Assembly (NCBI RefSeq): GCF_018135625.1
Contig: NZ_CP073078.1
Coordinates: 2,016,501 to 2,080,500 of the forward strand
From: Phenylobacterium montanum
Lineage (GTDB): Bacteria; Pseudomonadota; Alphaproteobacteria; Caulobacterales; Caulobacteraceae
DNA: 64,000 nt
Reading direction: 5' to 3'
The notes beneath the pieces are model-generated. The model worked only from the letters and a program-made list of their open reading frames with translations. It was not told where the DNA came from and searched no databases. Below, piece by piece: positions 1 to 12,322 of this stretch (position 1 is the stretch's first letter; every line of letters begins with the position of its first letter). The position numbers and the translations under genes are program-made.

Positions 1-1192
1 TCATGCAGGCCAGGATCGCCACCGACAGCGGCAACGGCCCCTCGTCGCGGCTCATCGATATCAGGCTCGAGACCAGCGCCCCGACACCGAACTGCACCGA
101 GCCGATCAGGGCCGAGGCCGAGCCGACACGCAGGGGGTCGAGGCTGAGCCCCAGGGCCATGGTGTTGGCCCCGATGAAGCCGAAACTAGCGAAGACGAAG
201 AACAGCGGAACCAAGACGCCCCAGGCGCTGGCGAAGCCTGTCACCGCCCCAAGCACCATGGCCAGCGCCGCCACCAGCGACAGGGGTCGGAACCGCATCA
301 GGATCCAGTCGGGGGTATGGCGCTTGAGCAGGAACGCGTTGACCTGGCTCATGGCGATCATCGAGGCGGCGTTGGCCCCGAACACCCAGACGAAGCGGCC
401 GGCCGAAACGCCGTAGTGGCCCATGATCAGCCCCGGCGCGGCCGAGATATAGGCGAACAGGGCCGCGGCGTTGAAGGCGCCCGACATCATGTAGCCCACC
501 AGCCGCCAGTTGGTGGCCAGGGCGAGATAGCCGCGCAGCGGGTGCTCGCTCCGCGCCTGAGCCTCGGTCTCGGCCGATCGGGTCTCGCGCAGGCCGAACA
601 GGGTGACCACGGCCATGACCACGCCGAAGCCGACCAGCACCCAGAAGATCCCCCGCCAGCTCCAGGTGGTCAGAAGGGCCGCGCCGAAGAAGGGCGCGAC
701 AACCGGCGCCAGGCCCATCACCAGCATCAGGAGCGACAGCACCCGCGCGGAATTGCGGGCGTCATAGCGGTCGCGCACCGCCGCCCGCGCGATCACCGGT
801 CCGGCGCAGCCGCCCAGGGCCTGGACAAAGCGGGCGGCCATCAGCCACTGGATGGTGGGCGCCAGCGCACAGACCGCCGAGGCGAGCACATAGACCAGGA
901 CCCCGAACAGCAGGGGCGGGCGCCGCCCCCAGCGGTCCGAGGCTGGCCCATAGAACAGCTGGCCGAACGCCAACCCCGCCAGAAAGGTCGCCAGGGTCAG
1001 CTGGGCCTCGCCGCCCGTCGCGTGGAATCCGCGCCCGATCGCCGGCATGGCCGGCAGGTACATGTCGATCGACATGGGCGAGAACGCCGTCAGGGCCCCG
1101 AGCATCAGGACCAGGGTCCAGGTCACGCGCGCGGGCGGCGCGGCGATGGGCCGAGCCTCGGCGGCGGACTCTGAGCGGGAAACGACAGTCAC
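1..1192 (-). CDS. Bcr/CflA-type MFS drug exporter (3' end cut by window)
   Basis: Inner-membrane proton-driven efflux protein of the major facilitator superfamily, most like the Bcr/CflA drug-resistance group. The frame is open to the window edge, giving 397 codons, so only the last few residues can be missing. The N-terminus has an early membrane segment (WTLVLMLGALTAFSP) followed by SIDMYLPAMP, typical of Bcr/CflA proteins. The MFS loop motif GPASDRWGRRP lies at about residues 82-92, followed by many hydrophobic segments. The start chosen is a GTG at 1192; there is no good ATG before the first membrane helix. It is divergent from the epoxide hydrolase gene. The substrate cannot be told from sequence. 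Confidence 0.85.
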   Translation of the reverse strand, partial: MTVVSRSESAAEARPIAAPPARVTWTLVLMLGALTAFSPMSIDMYLPAMPAIGRGFHATGGEAQLTLATFLAGLAFGQLFYGPASDRWGRRPPLLFGVLVYVLASAVCALAPTIQWLMAARFVQALGGCAGPVIARAAVRDRYDARNSARVLSLLMLVMGLAPVVAPFFGAALLTTWSWRGIFWVLVGFGVVMAVVTLFGLRETRSAETEAQARSEHPLRGYLALATNWRLVGYMMSGAFNAAALFAYISAAPGLIMGHYGVSAGRFVWVFGANAASMIAMSQVNAFLLKRHTPDWILMRFRPLSLVAALAMVLGAVTGFASAWGVLVPLFFVFASFGFIGANTMALGLSLDPLRVGSASALIGSVQFGVGALVSSLISMSRDEGPLPLSVAILACM

Positions 1193-1338
1193 GGCGGACC
1201 CTGTGCGAACTTCCGCCCGGATAGCGGCGATTTCAGATGACGCGACCCCCCGGCCGCTCTTGTCGCTGCATATGGGACCGGGCACGGTGCGGCTCAACCA
1301 GAAAAGCCGAGCCAGAACACAAAACCAGGAGTGAAGCT

Positions 1339-2340
1339 GTGTCCGACGTCCTCGCCCGCCAGATGCCCCCCGTCCAGTACGCCGACGTCAACGGCGTCCA
1401 CATGGCCTATTACGAGGTCGGGCCGCGCGAAGGCATGCCGGTGATTTTCTGTCACGGCTTTCCGGAACTGGCCTTTTCCTGGCGCCACCAGCTGCGCGCC
1501 TTCGAGGCCGCCGGCCGCTGGGCGATCGCCCCGGACCAGCGCGGCTATGGCCTTACCAAGGGGCCGGACGCGGTCCAAGCCTATGACATCGAGCACCTGA
1601 CCGGCGACATCGTCGGCCTGATGGATCATCTGGGGATCGAAAAGGCGGTGCTGTGCGGCCATGACTGGGGCGGGATCGTGGTCTGGCAGGCGCCGCTCTA
1701 TCATCGGGACCGCATCGCCGGGGTGATCGGGCTGAACACCCCCTTCATGCGGCGCGCCCCGGTCGATCCGATCGCCATCATGCGCGCCCGCATGGGCGAC
1801 GAGATGTACATCGTCCACTTCCAGAAGCCGGGCGAAGCCGACGCGGTGCTGAACGCCAACGTGCGCAAGGCCATGGACTTCTTCATGCGCCGGCCGGCCC
1901 CTGGCGAGGGCGCGGCTTCTGCGGGCCTGGCCAGCGAGCGGACCGGCGAGGAGTCGGTGTTCCCGCTGGTGCGCATGGTCCAGGCCTACGACCCGGCGGT
2001 CGATCCTCGGCCCTTCTTCCTCAGTGACGACGAGTTCGAGGCCTTTGTCGAAACCTTCGAGCGCACCGGCTTCACCGGCGGCATCAACTGGTACCGCAAC
2101 ATGACCCGCAATTGGGAGCGTTCGGCGAACCTCGACGAGATGGTGCGGGTCCCTTCGCTGATGGTGATGGCCGAGAAGGACGCGGTGCTGCCGCCCTCGG
2201 CCGCCGACGGCATGGAGGCCAATGTGCCTGACCTGGAACGGGTCCTGATCAAGGACAGCGGCCACTGGACGCAGCAGGAACAGCCCGAAGCGGTCAATGC
2301 GGCGCTGTTGGACTGGATGGGCCGCCACTTTCCGAAGTAG
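1339..2340 (+). CDS. epoxide hydrolase, alpha/beta-hydrolase fold
   Basis: Soluble hydrolase that probably opens epoxide rings through an aspartyl-ester intermediate. The oxyanion-hole motif HGFPE is at residues 39-43, the nucleophile is D109 in GHDWGG, and the base is probably H309 in SGHWTQQEQP. Tyrosines that activate the epoxide are expected in the cap domain; NWYRN near residue 255 is a candidate. Length (333 aa) is normal for the family. I chose GTG at 1339 because AGGAG lies 7 bases upstream; the longer upstream frame has no ribosome binding site and lacks family similarity. An aspartate nucleophile, rather than serine, also allows a dehalogenase. The natural substrate is unknown. Confidence 0.85.
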   Translation: MSDVLARQMPPVQYADVNGVHMAYYEVGPREGMPVIFCHGFPELAFSWRHQLRAFEAAGRWAIAPDQRGYGLTKGPDAVQAYDIEHLTGDIVGLMDHLGIEKAVLCGHDWGGIVVWQAPLYHRDRIAGVIGLNTPFMRRAPVDPIAIMRARMGDEMYIVHFQKPGEADAVLNANVRKAMDFFMRRPAPGEGAASAGLASERTGEESVFPLVRMVQAYDPAVDPRPFFLSDDEFEAFVETFERTGFTGGINWYRNMTRNWERSANLDEMVRVPSLMVMAEKDAVLPPSAADGMEANVPDLERVLIKDSGHWTQQEQPEAVNAALLDWMGRHFPK

Positions 2341-2351
2341 GATCGTCGCGC

Positions 2352-3347
2352 ATGGAACGTTCCGCCCCGCCCGCCGCCCCCGCCGTCTCCAGCGCCGCCC
2401 GGCGGTCGCTCTATCCGGACAATGAGCCGTTCACCTCGGGCTGGATGGCGACCGGCGGCGGCCATGAGATCTATTTCGAGGAATGCGGCAAGCGCACCGG
2501 CAAGCCGGCGGTGATCCTGCACGGCGGGCCGGGCGGGGCGATCAACCCGACCATGCGGCGGTTCTACGACCCTTCGCGCTGGCGGATGATGCTGTTCGAC
2601 CAACGCGGCTGCGGCAAGTCGCGGCCCAACGCCTCCCTGGACGACAACACCACCTGGGCCCTGATCGAGGACATCGAACAGCTGCGCAAGAAGGTCGGCT
2701 GCGAGAAGTGGAGCGTGTTCGGCGGCTCCTGGGGCTCGACCCTCGCCCTCGCCTACGCCATCACCCACCCAGAACGGGTCGAAAGCCTGATCCTGCGCGG
2801 CGTGTTCCTGCTGACTGAGCGCGAGCTGCGCTGGTTCTACCAGGACGGCGCCTCGATGCTGTTCCCCGACGCCTGGGCCCGCTTTGTCGAGCCGATCCCG
2901 CCGGAGGAGCGGGGGGATCTGATGGGCGCCTATCATCGCCGCCTGACCCACGCCGACCGCCGCGTTCAGGCCAAGGCCGCAGCCGCCTGGAGCCAGTGGG
3001 AGGGCGACACCATCTCCATCCGCGGCCCCGAGGCCCGCCCCGCCAAGTTCAACGAGGTCGACTTCGCCGTCGCCTTCGCCCGCATCGAGTGCCACTACTT
3101 CGCCAACCGCGGCTTCTTCCCGGAGAACGGCTGGATTCTGAACAATATCGGCAAGATCCGGCATATCCAGGGCTGGATCGTCCAGGGCCGCTTCGACGTG
3201 GTCACCCCACTGGAATCGGCCTGGGCGCTGAAGCAGGCGTGGCCGGGGGCCCAGTTCGAGATCGTTTGGGACGCCGGCCACGCCTCGACCGAGCCTGGCA
3301 TCATCGACGGCCTGGTGCGCGCAACGGACCGCGCTTTCACGCTCTGA
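2352..3347 (+). CDS. pip: proline iminopeptidase
   Basis: Serine peptidase of family S33 that removes N-terminal proline from peptides in the cytoplasm. The family hallmarks are all present: HGGPGG (residues 57-62), DQRGCGKSRP (about 83-92) and the nucleophile motif GGSWGS with S126. The likely catalytic Asp is in QGRFDVVTP and the His in DAGHAS near the C-terminus. Length (331 aa) matches the family. It starts 11 bases after the epoxide hydrolase stop, so the two hydrolases are probably co-transcribed. Confidence 0.93.
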   Translation: MERSAPPAAPAVSSAARRSLYPDNEPFTSGWMATGGGHEIYFEECGKRTGKPAVILHGGPGGAINPTMRRFYDPSRWRMMLFDQRGCGKSRPNASLDDNTTWALIEDIEQLRKKVGCEKWSVFGGSWGSTLALAYAITHPERVESLILRGVFLLTERELRWFYQDGASMLFPDAWARFVEPIPPEERGDLMGAYHRRLTHADRRVQAKAAAAWSQWEGDTISIRGPEARPAKFNEVDFAVAFARIECHYFANRGFFPENGWILNNIGKIRHIQGWIVQGRFDVVTPLESAWALKQAWPGAQFEIVWDAGHASTEPGIIDGLVRATDRAFTL

Positions 3348-3417
3348 ACCCAGGGATTGCAGGCAGTTGACGCCTGCGGCCTGCGGGGGGATCGTCGGTT
3401 CCGTTCGGGCGGCGGTG

Positions 3418-5783
<2,366 letters not shown>

Positions 5784-5787
<4 letters not shown>

Positions 5788-6308
5788 GCCCCGTCGGGCC
5801 CTCGGCCGTTCAGGAACTTCACCATCAGAAGGTCGTCGCTGTAGCCATTGGCCCCCTTCAGCGCCTGGGGTTCGCGGCCGTAGGCGACGAAGCCGAGCCG
5901 CTCGTAGAGGCGGATGGCGGCGGCGTTGGTGGTGTTGGCGGCCAGCAGCACCTGCTCGACCTCGCCGGCGGCGTGGTCGAGAACGGCCTGGACCAAGGCG
6001 CCGCCGATCCTGTAGCGGCGGGCGGCGGGATCGACATACATGCCCCAGAGGGTGCCCTTGTGGCTCAGTTTGGGCCCGGCTTCGCGCACGAAACCGGCAA
6101 TGCCGACCAGGCGGCCGTCGAGAAAGGCGCCGAACACCGCCAAGTTGCTCATCAGCCCTTCGAAGTGCGCGAGGGGGCGCTCGGCCTCCACCTCCCACAC
6201 GGCGGCGAAGGCGTCGGGCGCTTCGGCGAGGCCAGCCAGGCGGATGGCGCGGTAGGCCTCGGCGTCCTCGCGGCCGAGGCGGCGGACGAGCGGCTGGGGC
6301 TCGCTCAA
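5784..6308 (-). CDS. GNAT-family N-acetyltransferase
   Basis: Transfers an acetyl group from acetyl-CoA to an amine; the substrate is unknown. The 174-residue protein has a GNAT layout: an N-terminal strand, the beta-4 strand around GTLWGMYVDPAARRYRIGGALVQAVL (the R-x-x-G-x-G/A pyrophosphate loop is RRYRIGGA), and a C-terminal TNAAAIRLYERLGF helix typical of the family. Its ATG overlaps the rodA stop by 4 bases (ATGA), so it is translated with rodA as the last gene of the mre/rod operon. Confidence 0.88.
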
Positions 6309-7459
6309 AGCACGGCGCCCTTGCCGCTGGTGACTTCGCTATAGCGATGCACGCGCACGGCCTGCACAAGGCCGAAGCCGACCATCACCGTCAGCATCAC
6401 CGTCCCGCCATAGGAGAGCAGCGGCATGGGCACGCCGACCACGGGGGCCAGGCCCATGACCATGGCCCCGTTGATCAGCACATAGAGGGCGAAAGTGGCG
6501 GTGACCCCGGCGGCGCTGAGCCGGCCGAAATGGCTGTGCGAGATCGAGGCGATGCGCAGGGCGATCACCACCGCGGCGCCATAGAGCAGCAGCATGGAGA
6601 TGCAGCCGACCAGGCCGAACTCCTCCGCAAGGGTGGCGAAGATGAAGTCGGTCTGCTTCTCCGGCAGGAAGTCGAGCTGGCTCTGCGAGCCCAGGCCATA
6701 GCCCTTGCCAAGTATGCCGCCGGAGCCCAGGGCGATCTTGGCCTGAAGGATGTGGTAGCCGGAGCCCGACGGATCGTTTTCGGGGTGTAAGAAAGTAAGA
6801 ATGCGGTCGCGCTGGTAGTCCTTCATCACGAACCGCACGAAGATCGGCACCAGGGCGACCACGCCCGCCGCGCCCGCGGCCATGAGCTTCCATGACAGGC
6901 CCGCAAGCGCCACCACCGCTGCGCCAGTCAGCACCAGCAGGATGGCGGTGCCGAGGTCGGGCTGTTTGGCCACCAGCAGCGCCGGAGCCATGATCATGCC
7001 GGCAGGGATCAGGAGCCACCAGGAGAGCCGCGCCTTGTCGGCCGAGAGCCCGTGATAGAAGCGCGCCAGGCCGAGCACCAGGCCGATCTTCATGATCTCG
7101 GACGGCTGGATCTGGATCGGTCCGGCTTGCAGCCAGCGTGTGGCCCCCAGCGAGGAGTGCCCGAACTTGATCACCAGGATCAGCAGCATGAAGCCCAGCC
7201 CGTAGACCGGATACGCCAGGGCGAACCAGACGCGCAGGTCCACAAGGGCCAGCCCCAGCATCAGCAGCAGGCAGAGGCCGAAGCGGATCAGTTGCTTGGC
7301 GGCCCACGGCTCCCAAGAACTGCCGGCGATGGAATAGAGCATCAGCCCGCCGGCGCCGGCGATCAAGCACAGGATGGCGGTCAGGGCCCAGTCGATCTGA
7401 CCGAACTTGATCACGGGCCGGTCGCGTTCGCCGGGGCGGGTCAGGGCGCTGGAGGTCAT
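6305..7459 (-). CDS. rodA: rod-shape-determining protein RodA (SEDS peptidoglycan glycosyltransferase)
   Basis: Integral membrane glycosyltransferase that polymerises lipid II during lateral wall growth together with PBP2. The 384-residue sequence has about ten hydrophobic helices. It shows SEDS features: KQPDLGTAILL in the middle, which carries the conserved catalytic-type Asp, FLPEKQTDFIFATLAEEFG, and the C-terminal PVVGVPMPLLSYGGTVML. Its ATG overlaps the stop of the PBP2 gene, so the enzyme pair is translationally coupled. This is the fifth gene of the leftward operon mreB-mreC-mreD-mrdA-rodA. Confidence 0.97.
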   Translation of the reverse strand: MTSSALTRPGERDRPVIKFGQIDWALTAILCLIAGAGGLMLYSIAGSSWEPWAAKQLIRFGLCLLLMLGLALVDLRVWFALAYPVYGLGFMLLILVIKFGHSSLGATRWLQAGPIQIQPSEIMKIGLVLGLARFYHGLSADKARLSWWLLIPAGMIMAPALLVAKQPDLGTAILLVLTGAAVVALAGLSWKLMAAGAAGVVALVPIFVRFVMKDYQRDRILTFLHPENDPSGSGYHILQAKIALGSGGILGKGYGLGSQSQLDFLPEKQTDFIFATLAEEFGLVGCISMLLLYGAAVVIALRIASISHSHFGRLSAAGVTATFALYVLINGAMVMGLAPVVGVPMPLLSYGGTVMLTVMVGFGLVQAVRVHRYSEVTSGKGAVL

Positions 7460-9444
7460 TCGGAGACGCCCTGGTCGGGGTTGGGGCCGGCGACCCCGGT
7501 CAGGGGCCCGCCGGTGGGCGGCGGTGGCGCGGCGCCGTCGGCTGGGCTGGCGGGGATATCCGGCATGGGCATGGGCTTTTCGATCCGCGCACGGATCTCA
7601 GGGTCCTTGAGCAGGGCGACACGCATGATCTCGCGCGCCTTGGGCGCGGCGGCGTCAGCTCCAAAACCGCCATGCTCGACCAGCACGCTCATGGCGTAGC
7701 GTGGGTCATCGAAGGGCGCGAAACAGATGAACCAGGCGTGGTCGCGCCCGGCCCAGGCCCCGACCGCGCCGTGGGCGCCATGGCCGCCGGCCGTATAGTT
7801 GTGCGCCTGGGCGGTGCCTGTCTTGCCGGCCATCCGGATCGGCCCGAGGCCCAGTTGGGCCGCCGCGCCAGCCGTGCCGCCGGCCTCGGTCACCGCACCC
7901 ATGGCGGAACGGACGAAGTCGATGTGCTCCCTGGCGAGCGGCAGGTCCGGCGCCTCGGCCCCCGAGGGCTGCGCCACCCCGCCGATGGAATGGATCAAGC
8001 GCGGGTTGATCGCCTTGACGCCGTTGGCCAGTCGCGCTGCCTGTACGCACAGTTGCAGGGCGTTGACGTTCACATAGCCCTGGCCGATGCCCATGCTGGG
8101 GGTCTCGCCCGGGTGCCAGACCGGATCGTGCGGGAAGTGCTTACGCTTGTAGCTGGTGTCGGGGATCAGGCCCGGCTTTTGCCCCGGAATGCCTATGTCG
8201 TGGATTTCTCCCAGGCCGAACCTGCGGGCCACGGCGGCGATCTTGTCCGGGCCGATGCTGAGCGCACACTGATAAAAATAGATGTCGCAAGAGGTGGCGA
8301 TGGCCCCTCGCAGGTCCTGGGCGCCATGGGCCTTGTCGCAGTGCCAGACCCGCCCGCCCCAGGGCCAGGACTTGCCACACACGTGCACGGTGCGCGGATC
8401 GTAGCCATTCTCCAGCGCCGCCAGGGCCACCAGGGTCTTGAAGGTCGAGCCCGGCGGATAGGTGGCGGTCAGCGCCTTGTTCAAGAGCGGCTTGTGGTCG
8501 TACTGGGTCAGGGCCTGATACTCTGCGCCGCTGAGCCCCGAGACGAACCGGTTGGCGTCGAAGCTGGGGCCGGAATACATGCAGAGCACGTCGCCGGTGC
8601 GGCAGTCCATCATCACCGCGGCCCCGGATTCGGCTCCGAACACCTCCAGCGCCTTGTTTTGGATGTCGGCGTCCAGGGTCAGCTCGACCGTCTTGCCGGG
8701 GACCGGCTTGATATCGCCGAGCGGGTCTTCGCGCACCACCTTGCCCTTGGCGTCGACCTCGACCTTCTGCCCGCCGGCCTTGCCCCGCAGGTCCAGGTCC
8801 AGGGCCTTCTCCACCCCCTGCTTGCCGATACGAAAGCCCGGATTGAGCAGCAGGGGATCGGGATTGGGGCCGGCGGCCTTGATGGTGGCGTCGGTGACCT
8901 TGGAAACGTAGCCGACCACGTGGGCGAAGGCCCCGCCGAAAGGATAGGTGCGCGCCTCGCCCATGTCGGCCTGCAAGCCCGGCAACTCTGGCGTGCGCAC
9001 GTTCAGGCGGGCGAACTCGTCCCAGCTCAGGTCCTCGGCCAGCACGACCGGCACGAAGGTCTGGGCGTTTTCGATCTGGCGCGAGAGTTGGCGGCGCTTT
9101 TCCGGCGGGATCGGGATCAGCTGGGCTGCGGCGTCCAGGGTCTGGTCCACGTCATCGACCTGGTCCTTTTGTAGCAGCAGGCGGAAGTTGGGGCGGTTCG
9201 AGGCCAGTTCGACGCCATTCCGGTCTACGATTCGGCCCCTCGGTGGCGGCACCAGGCGGAAGTTGTACTGGTTGGCGGTGGCTAGGGTCTTGTAGCGGTT
9301 GTTCTCGATGATCTGCAGATCGGCGAGGCGCGCGCCGAGCGCGAACAGGCCCGCCGTGACCACCCCGCCCATGATGAAGGCGCGCCGATGGAACACGCCC
9401 TGGCGCTCGTTGACTTCGTTGAAGAAGATGGCGGGTTCGGTCAT
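7456..9444 (-). CDS. mrdA: penicillin-binding protein 2 (transpeptidase)
   Basis: Peptidoglycan D,D-transpeptidase of the elongation machinery, anchored in the inner membrane with its catalytic domain in the periplasm. One N-terminal membrane segment (AFIMGGVVTAGLFALGARL) is followed by a dimerisation domain, then the transpeptidase domain with active serine S333 in STFK, SCD, and KTGTA near the C-terminus. The C-terminal tail is rich in Pro. Length (662 aa) is normal. ATG 9444 was chosen because it overlaps the mreD stop (ATGA) and gives MTEPAIFFNEVNERQ, a typical PBP2 start; a longer frame to 9918 runs through mreD and is not real. Confidence 0.96.
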   Translation of the reverse strand: MTEPAIFFNEVNERQGVFHRRAFIMGGVVTAGLFALGARLADLQIIENNRYKTLATANQYNFRLVPPPRGRIVDRNGVELASNRPNFRLLLQKDQVDDVDQTLDAAAQLIPIPPEKRRQLSRQIENAQTFVPVVLAEDLSWDEFARLNVRTPELPGLQADMGEARTYPFGGAFAHVVGYVSKVTDATIKAAGPNPDPLLLNPGFRIGKQGVEKALDLDLRGKAGGQKVEVDAKGKVVREDPLGDIKPVPGKTVELTLDADIQNKALEVFGAESGAAVMMDCRTGDVLCMYSGPSFDANRFVSGLSGAEYQALTQYDHKPLLNKALTATYPPGSTFKTLVALAALENGYDPRTVHVCGKSWPWGGRVWHCDKAHGAQDLRGAIATSCDIYFYQCALSIGPDKIAAVARRFGLGEIHDIGIPGQKPGLIPDTSYKRKHFPHDPVWHPGETPSMGIGQGYVNVNALQLCVQAARLANGVKAINPRLIHSIGGVAQPSGAEAPDLPLAREHIDFVRSAMGAVTEAGGTAGAAAQLGLGPIRMAGKTGTAQAHNYTAGGHGAHGAVGAWAGRDHAWFICFAPFDDPRYAMSVLVEHGGFGADAAAPKAREIMRVALLKDPEIRARIEKPMPMPDIPASPADGAAPPPPTGGPLTGVAGPNPDQGVSE

Positions 9445-9953
9445 CGGAAACGGACGTCCGCGTCCTCGAACCGTTCGATCAGACGCCGGGTGAAAGGATA
9501 GAGCAGGGCTGTGGCGAAATATTGCCAAAGGACCGCCATGGGGCTTGGGAAAGCCAGGGAATCCACGGCCGTCAGCAGGTAGCCGACGGCGAAGGCCAGA
9601 GCGGTCGCGCCGAGATAGGAGCCCAGGCGCGCGAACTCGCTCTGACCGGTCATCATGCTGCGGGCGCTGAGAACGACGGCGTAGGGCGCGATCAGGCAGA
9701 CGGCCCACAGGCCCGCCGGCCCGCCCCAGAAGAGGTCGAGGAAAAGGCCGATCACCAAAAGGGCGAAGGGCGCCAGCACCGACGGCCGGATCACCGCCCA
9801 GGCGAAGGACAACACCAGGGGAAACACCGGCTCGGGCAGGCTGAAGCCCAGCACCCTGATCGGTATGGCGAAGATCAGGGTGGCCAACACGCACCACAGC
9901 GCCGGAAGGCCCAGCCACCGCCAGGCGACCAACGGCCTTGCGGCTTCCATCAT
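9441..9953 (-). CDS. mreD: rod-shape-determining protein MreD
   Basis: Small integral membrane protein of the elongasome. The 170 residues form about five hydrophobic helices, with the family pattern of short loops and a final RRLIERFEDADVRFR tail. It lies between mreC and mrdA, overlapping mrdA by 4 bases. The start could be the ATG at 9953 (MMEAARPL) or the GTG at 9959 that overlaps the mreC stop (GTGA); I give the ATG. MreD sequence conservation is weak, so position in the operon is the strongest evidence. Confidence 0.88.
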   Translation of the reverse strand: MMEAARPLVAWRWLGLPALWCVLATLIFAIPIRVLGFSLPEPVFPLVLSFAWAVIRPSVLAPFALLVIGLFLDLFWGGPAGLWAVCLIAPYAVVLSARSMMTGQSEFARLGSYLGATALAFAVGYLLTAVDSLAFPSPMAVLWQYFATALLYPFTRRLIERFEDADVRFR

Positions 9954-9955
9954 GC

Positions 9956-11056
9956 TCACGGCGTCGCCCCGGGCGCAGCGGACCGAGCGGGCTTGAGAGC
10001 GGGTTTGGCCGGCGCGGCGGCCGGCTTGGTCACGGGTTTGGCCGCCGGCTTGACGGGCGCTGACGAGACCTGAGGCGCCGGTCCAGTCGGCGCAGGCACA
10101 GTGGCGGCCGGCGACGCCTTGGGCTTGGGCTGCTCCAGAAGCTTGATCGCCTCGGCCTGGGCCGGCGCCAGCGGCGGCAGGCTGCTTTCGCCCAGGGCCT
10201 TCTGGTCGGCGAACTGGGAGAAATCCTTGAATTTCAGGATGCGCACGAAGTCGATGGCGGCGAAATCGGAATCGAGCCGCACCCGCCAATTGCCGTCCAG
10301 CCCCATCACCGCCACGCCGACCGGCAGGCCGCGCGGGAACACCCCGCCGTCGCCTGAGGTCAGGATGCGGTCGCCGGCCTTCACCGGATTGATCCCGCGC
10401 ATATAGGCGAGCTTGGGATTGGGTCCCCCTTCGCCGGTCAGGATGGCGCGGGCGTTGGTGCGGTCGACCATCACCGGGGTGCGGCTGGCGATGTCGGTCA
10501 GGAGCAGGACGCGGCTCGCGCCATGGGCCACGCCCACCACCCGGCCCACAAGGCCCCGCTCGCTCATCACCGGATTGCCGATGGCGACGCCCTGCTCAGA
10601 GCCCACGTCGGCAAGGCGGGTGTTGGAGAAAGGCCCTCGCGCATCCAGCACCACATGGCCGGTGACCATCGGGATCGGCGGGTCAGTCTTGAGGTTCAAA
10701 AGCGCGCGCAAGCGCTGGTTCTCGTTGTTCAGCGCGATGGCGGCGTCGCGGTAGCGCTCCAGCTCGATATTTTCTTTGCGCAGGGCCTGGTTCTGGCCGA
10801 TGGCGAAGAAGTAGCCCTTGATCGCGTCTATGCCGCCGCCGGTCCAGCGCACCGGGGCCGAGACTACTCCGCCCACCGGCGCGGCGACGCTGTCGACCAC
10901 GTTCTTGGTCGCGCCATAGGCTTCGGCTTGCAGGGTCTCGCGCCGATCGCCGATCAGGATGGCGACCGCAATCACTCCGGCCACCAGCACGGCGACGCTG
11001 GCGGTCCAGATCAGGGGCGCCTTCAGATCGGCGAAATGGCTGTCTCTCAGGGACAA
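9956..11056 (-). CDS. mreC: rod-shape-determining protein MreC
   Basis: Periplasmic scaffold of the cell-elongation complex, held by one N-terminal membrane helix (WTASVAVLVAGVIAVAIL). It is followed by a coiled-coil part (ALRKENIELERYRDAAIALNNE) and the two-barrel MreC core (TGHVVLDARGPFSNTRLADVGS, VNPVKAGDRILTSGDGGVFPRGLPVG). The last 70 residues are an extended Pro/Ala/Lys tail not needed for the fold. The start appears to be TTG at 11056, with GAGG about 8 bases upstream; no in-frame ATG or GTG precedes the membrane helix. It lies 47 bases after mreB. Confidence 0.94.
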   Translation of the reverse strand: MSLRDSHFADLKAPLIWTASVAVLVAGVIAVAILIGDRRETLQAEAYGATKNVVDSVAAPVGGVVSAPVRWTGGGIDAIKGYFFAIGQNQALRKENIELERYRDAAIALNNENQRLRALLNLKTDPPIPMVTGHVVLDARGPFSNTRLADVGSEQGVAIGNPVMSERGLVGRVVGVAHGASRVLLLTDIASRTPVMVDRTNARAILTGEGGPNPKLAYMRGINPVKAGDRILTSGDGGVFPRGLPVGVAVMGLDGNWRVRLDSDFAAIDFVRILKFKDFSQFADQKALGESSLPPLAPAQAEAIKLLEQPKPKASPAATVPAPTGPAPQVSSAPVKPAAKPVTKPAAAPAKPALKPARSAAPGATP

Positions 11057-11103
11057 ACCGGCGCCTCGCGGGAATCAGGCGGAACTAGGGGAGAGTTTAA
11101 ACC

Positions 11104-12147
<1,044 letters not shown>

Positions 12148-12322
12148 TTAGAGCCTTGACGCCTTTGGAGATGTCGACACGGGGGGCGGGCGCTGAAAGC
12201 AAGGGATGAACCTTCGCCGCGCCCGATAAACGCAGTCAACGGTCCCCCTTCCGACAGAGACCGCTCCCTGTGCACCGCAAATGATTGGATTTCAAGCGTC
12301 TAAGTGGGCCTTGGCGCCGCAG
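12148..12322 (-). promoter_or_regulatory. upstream region of the mreB operon
   Basis: A 175-base gene-free stretch between the mreB start and the stop of the DMT transporter gene. It must contain the mreB operon promoter, because the upstream gene is transcribed in the same direction but has no other function in common. I could not pick out a convincing -35/-10 pair or a terminator hairpin by eye. Confidence 0.4.

Noticed and set aside
317-1174. Rightward frame of 285 codons at the left edge
   Set aside because: Antisense shadow of the MFS transporter; composition is His/Gly/Arg-rich without domains.
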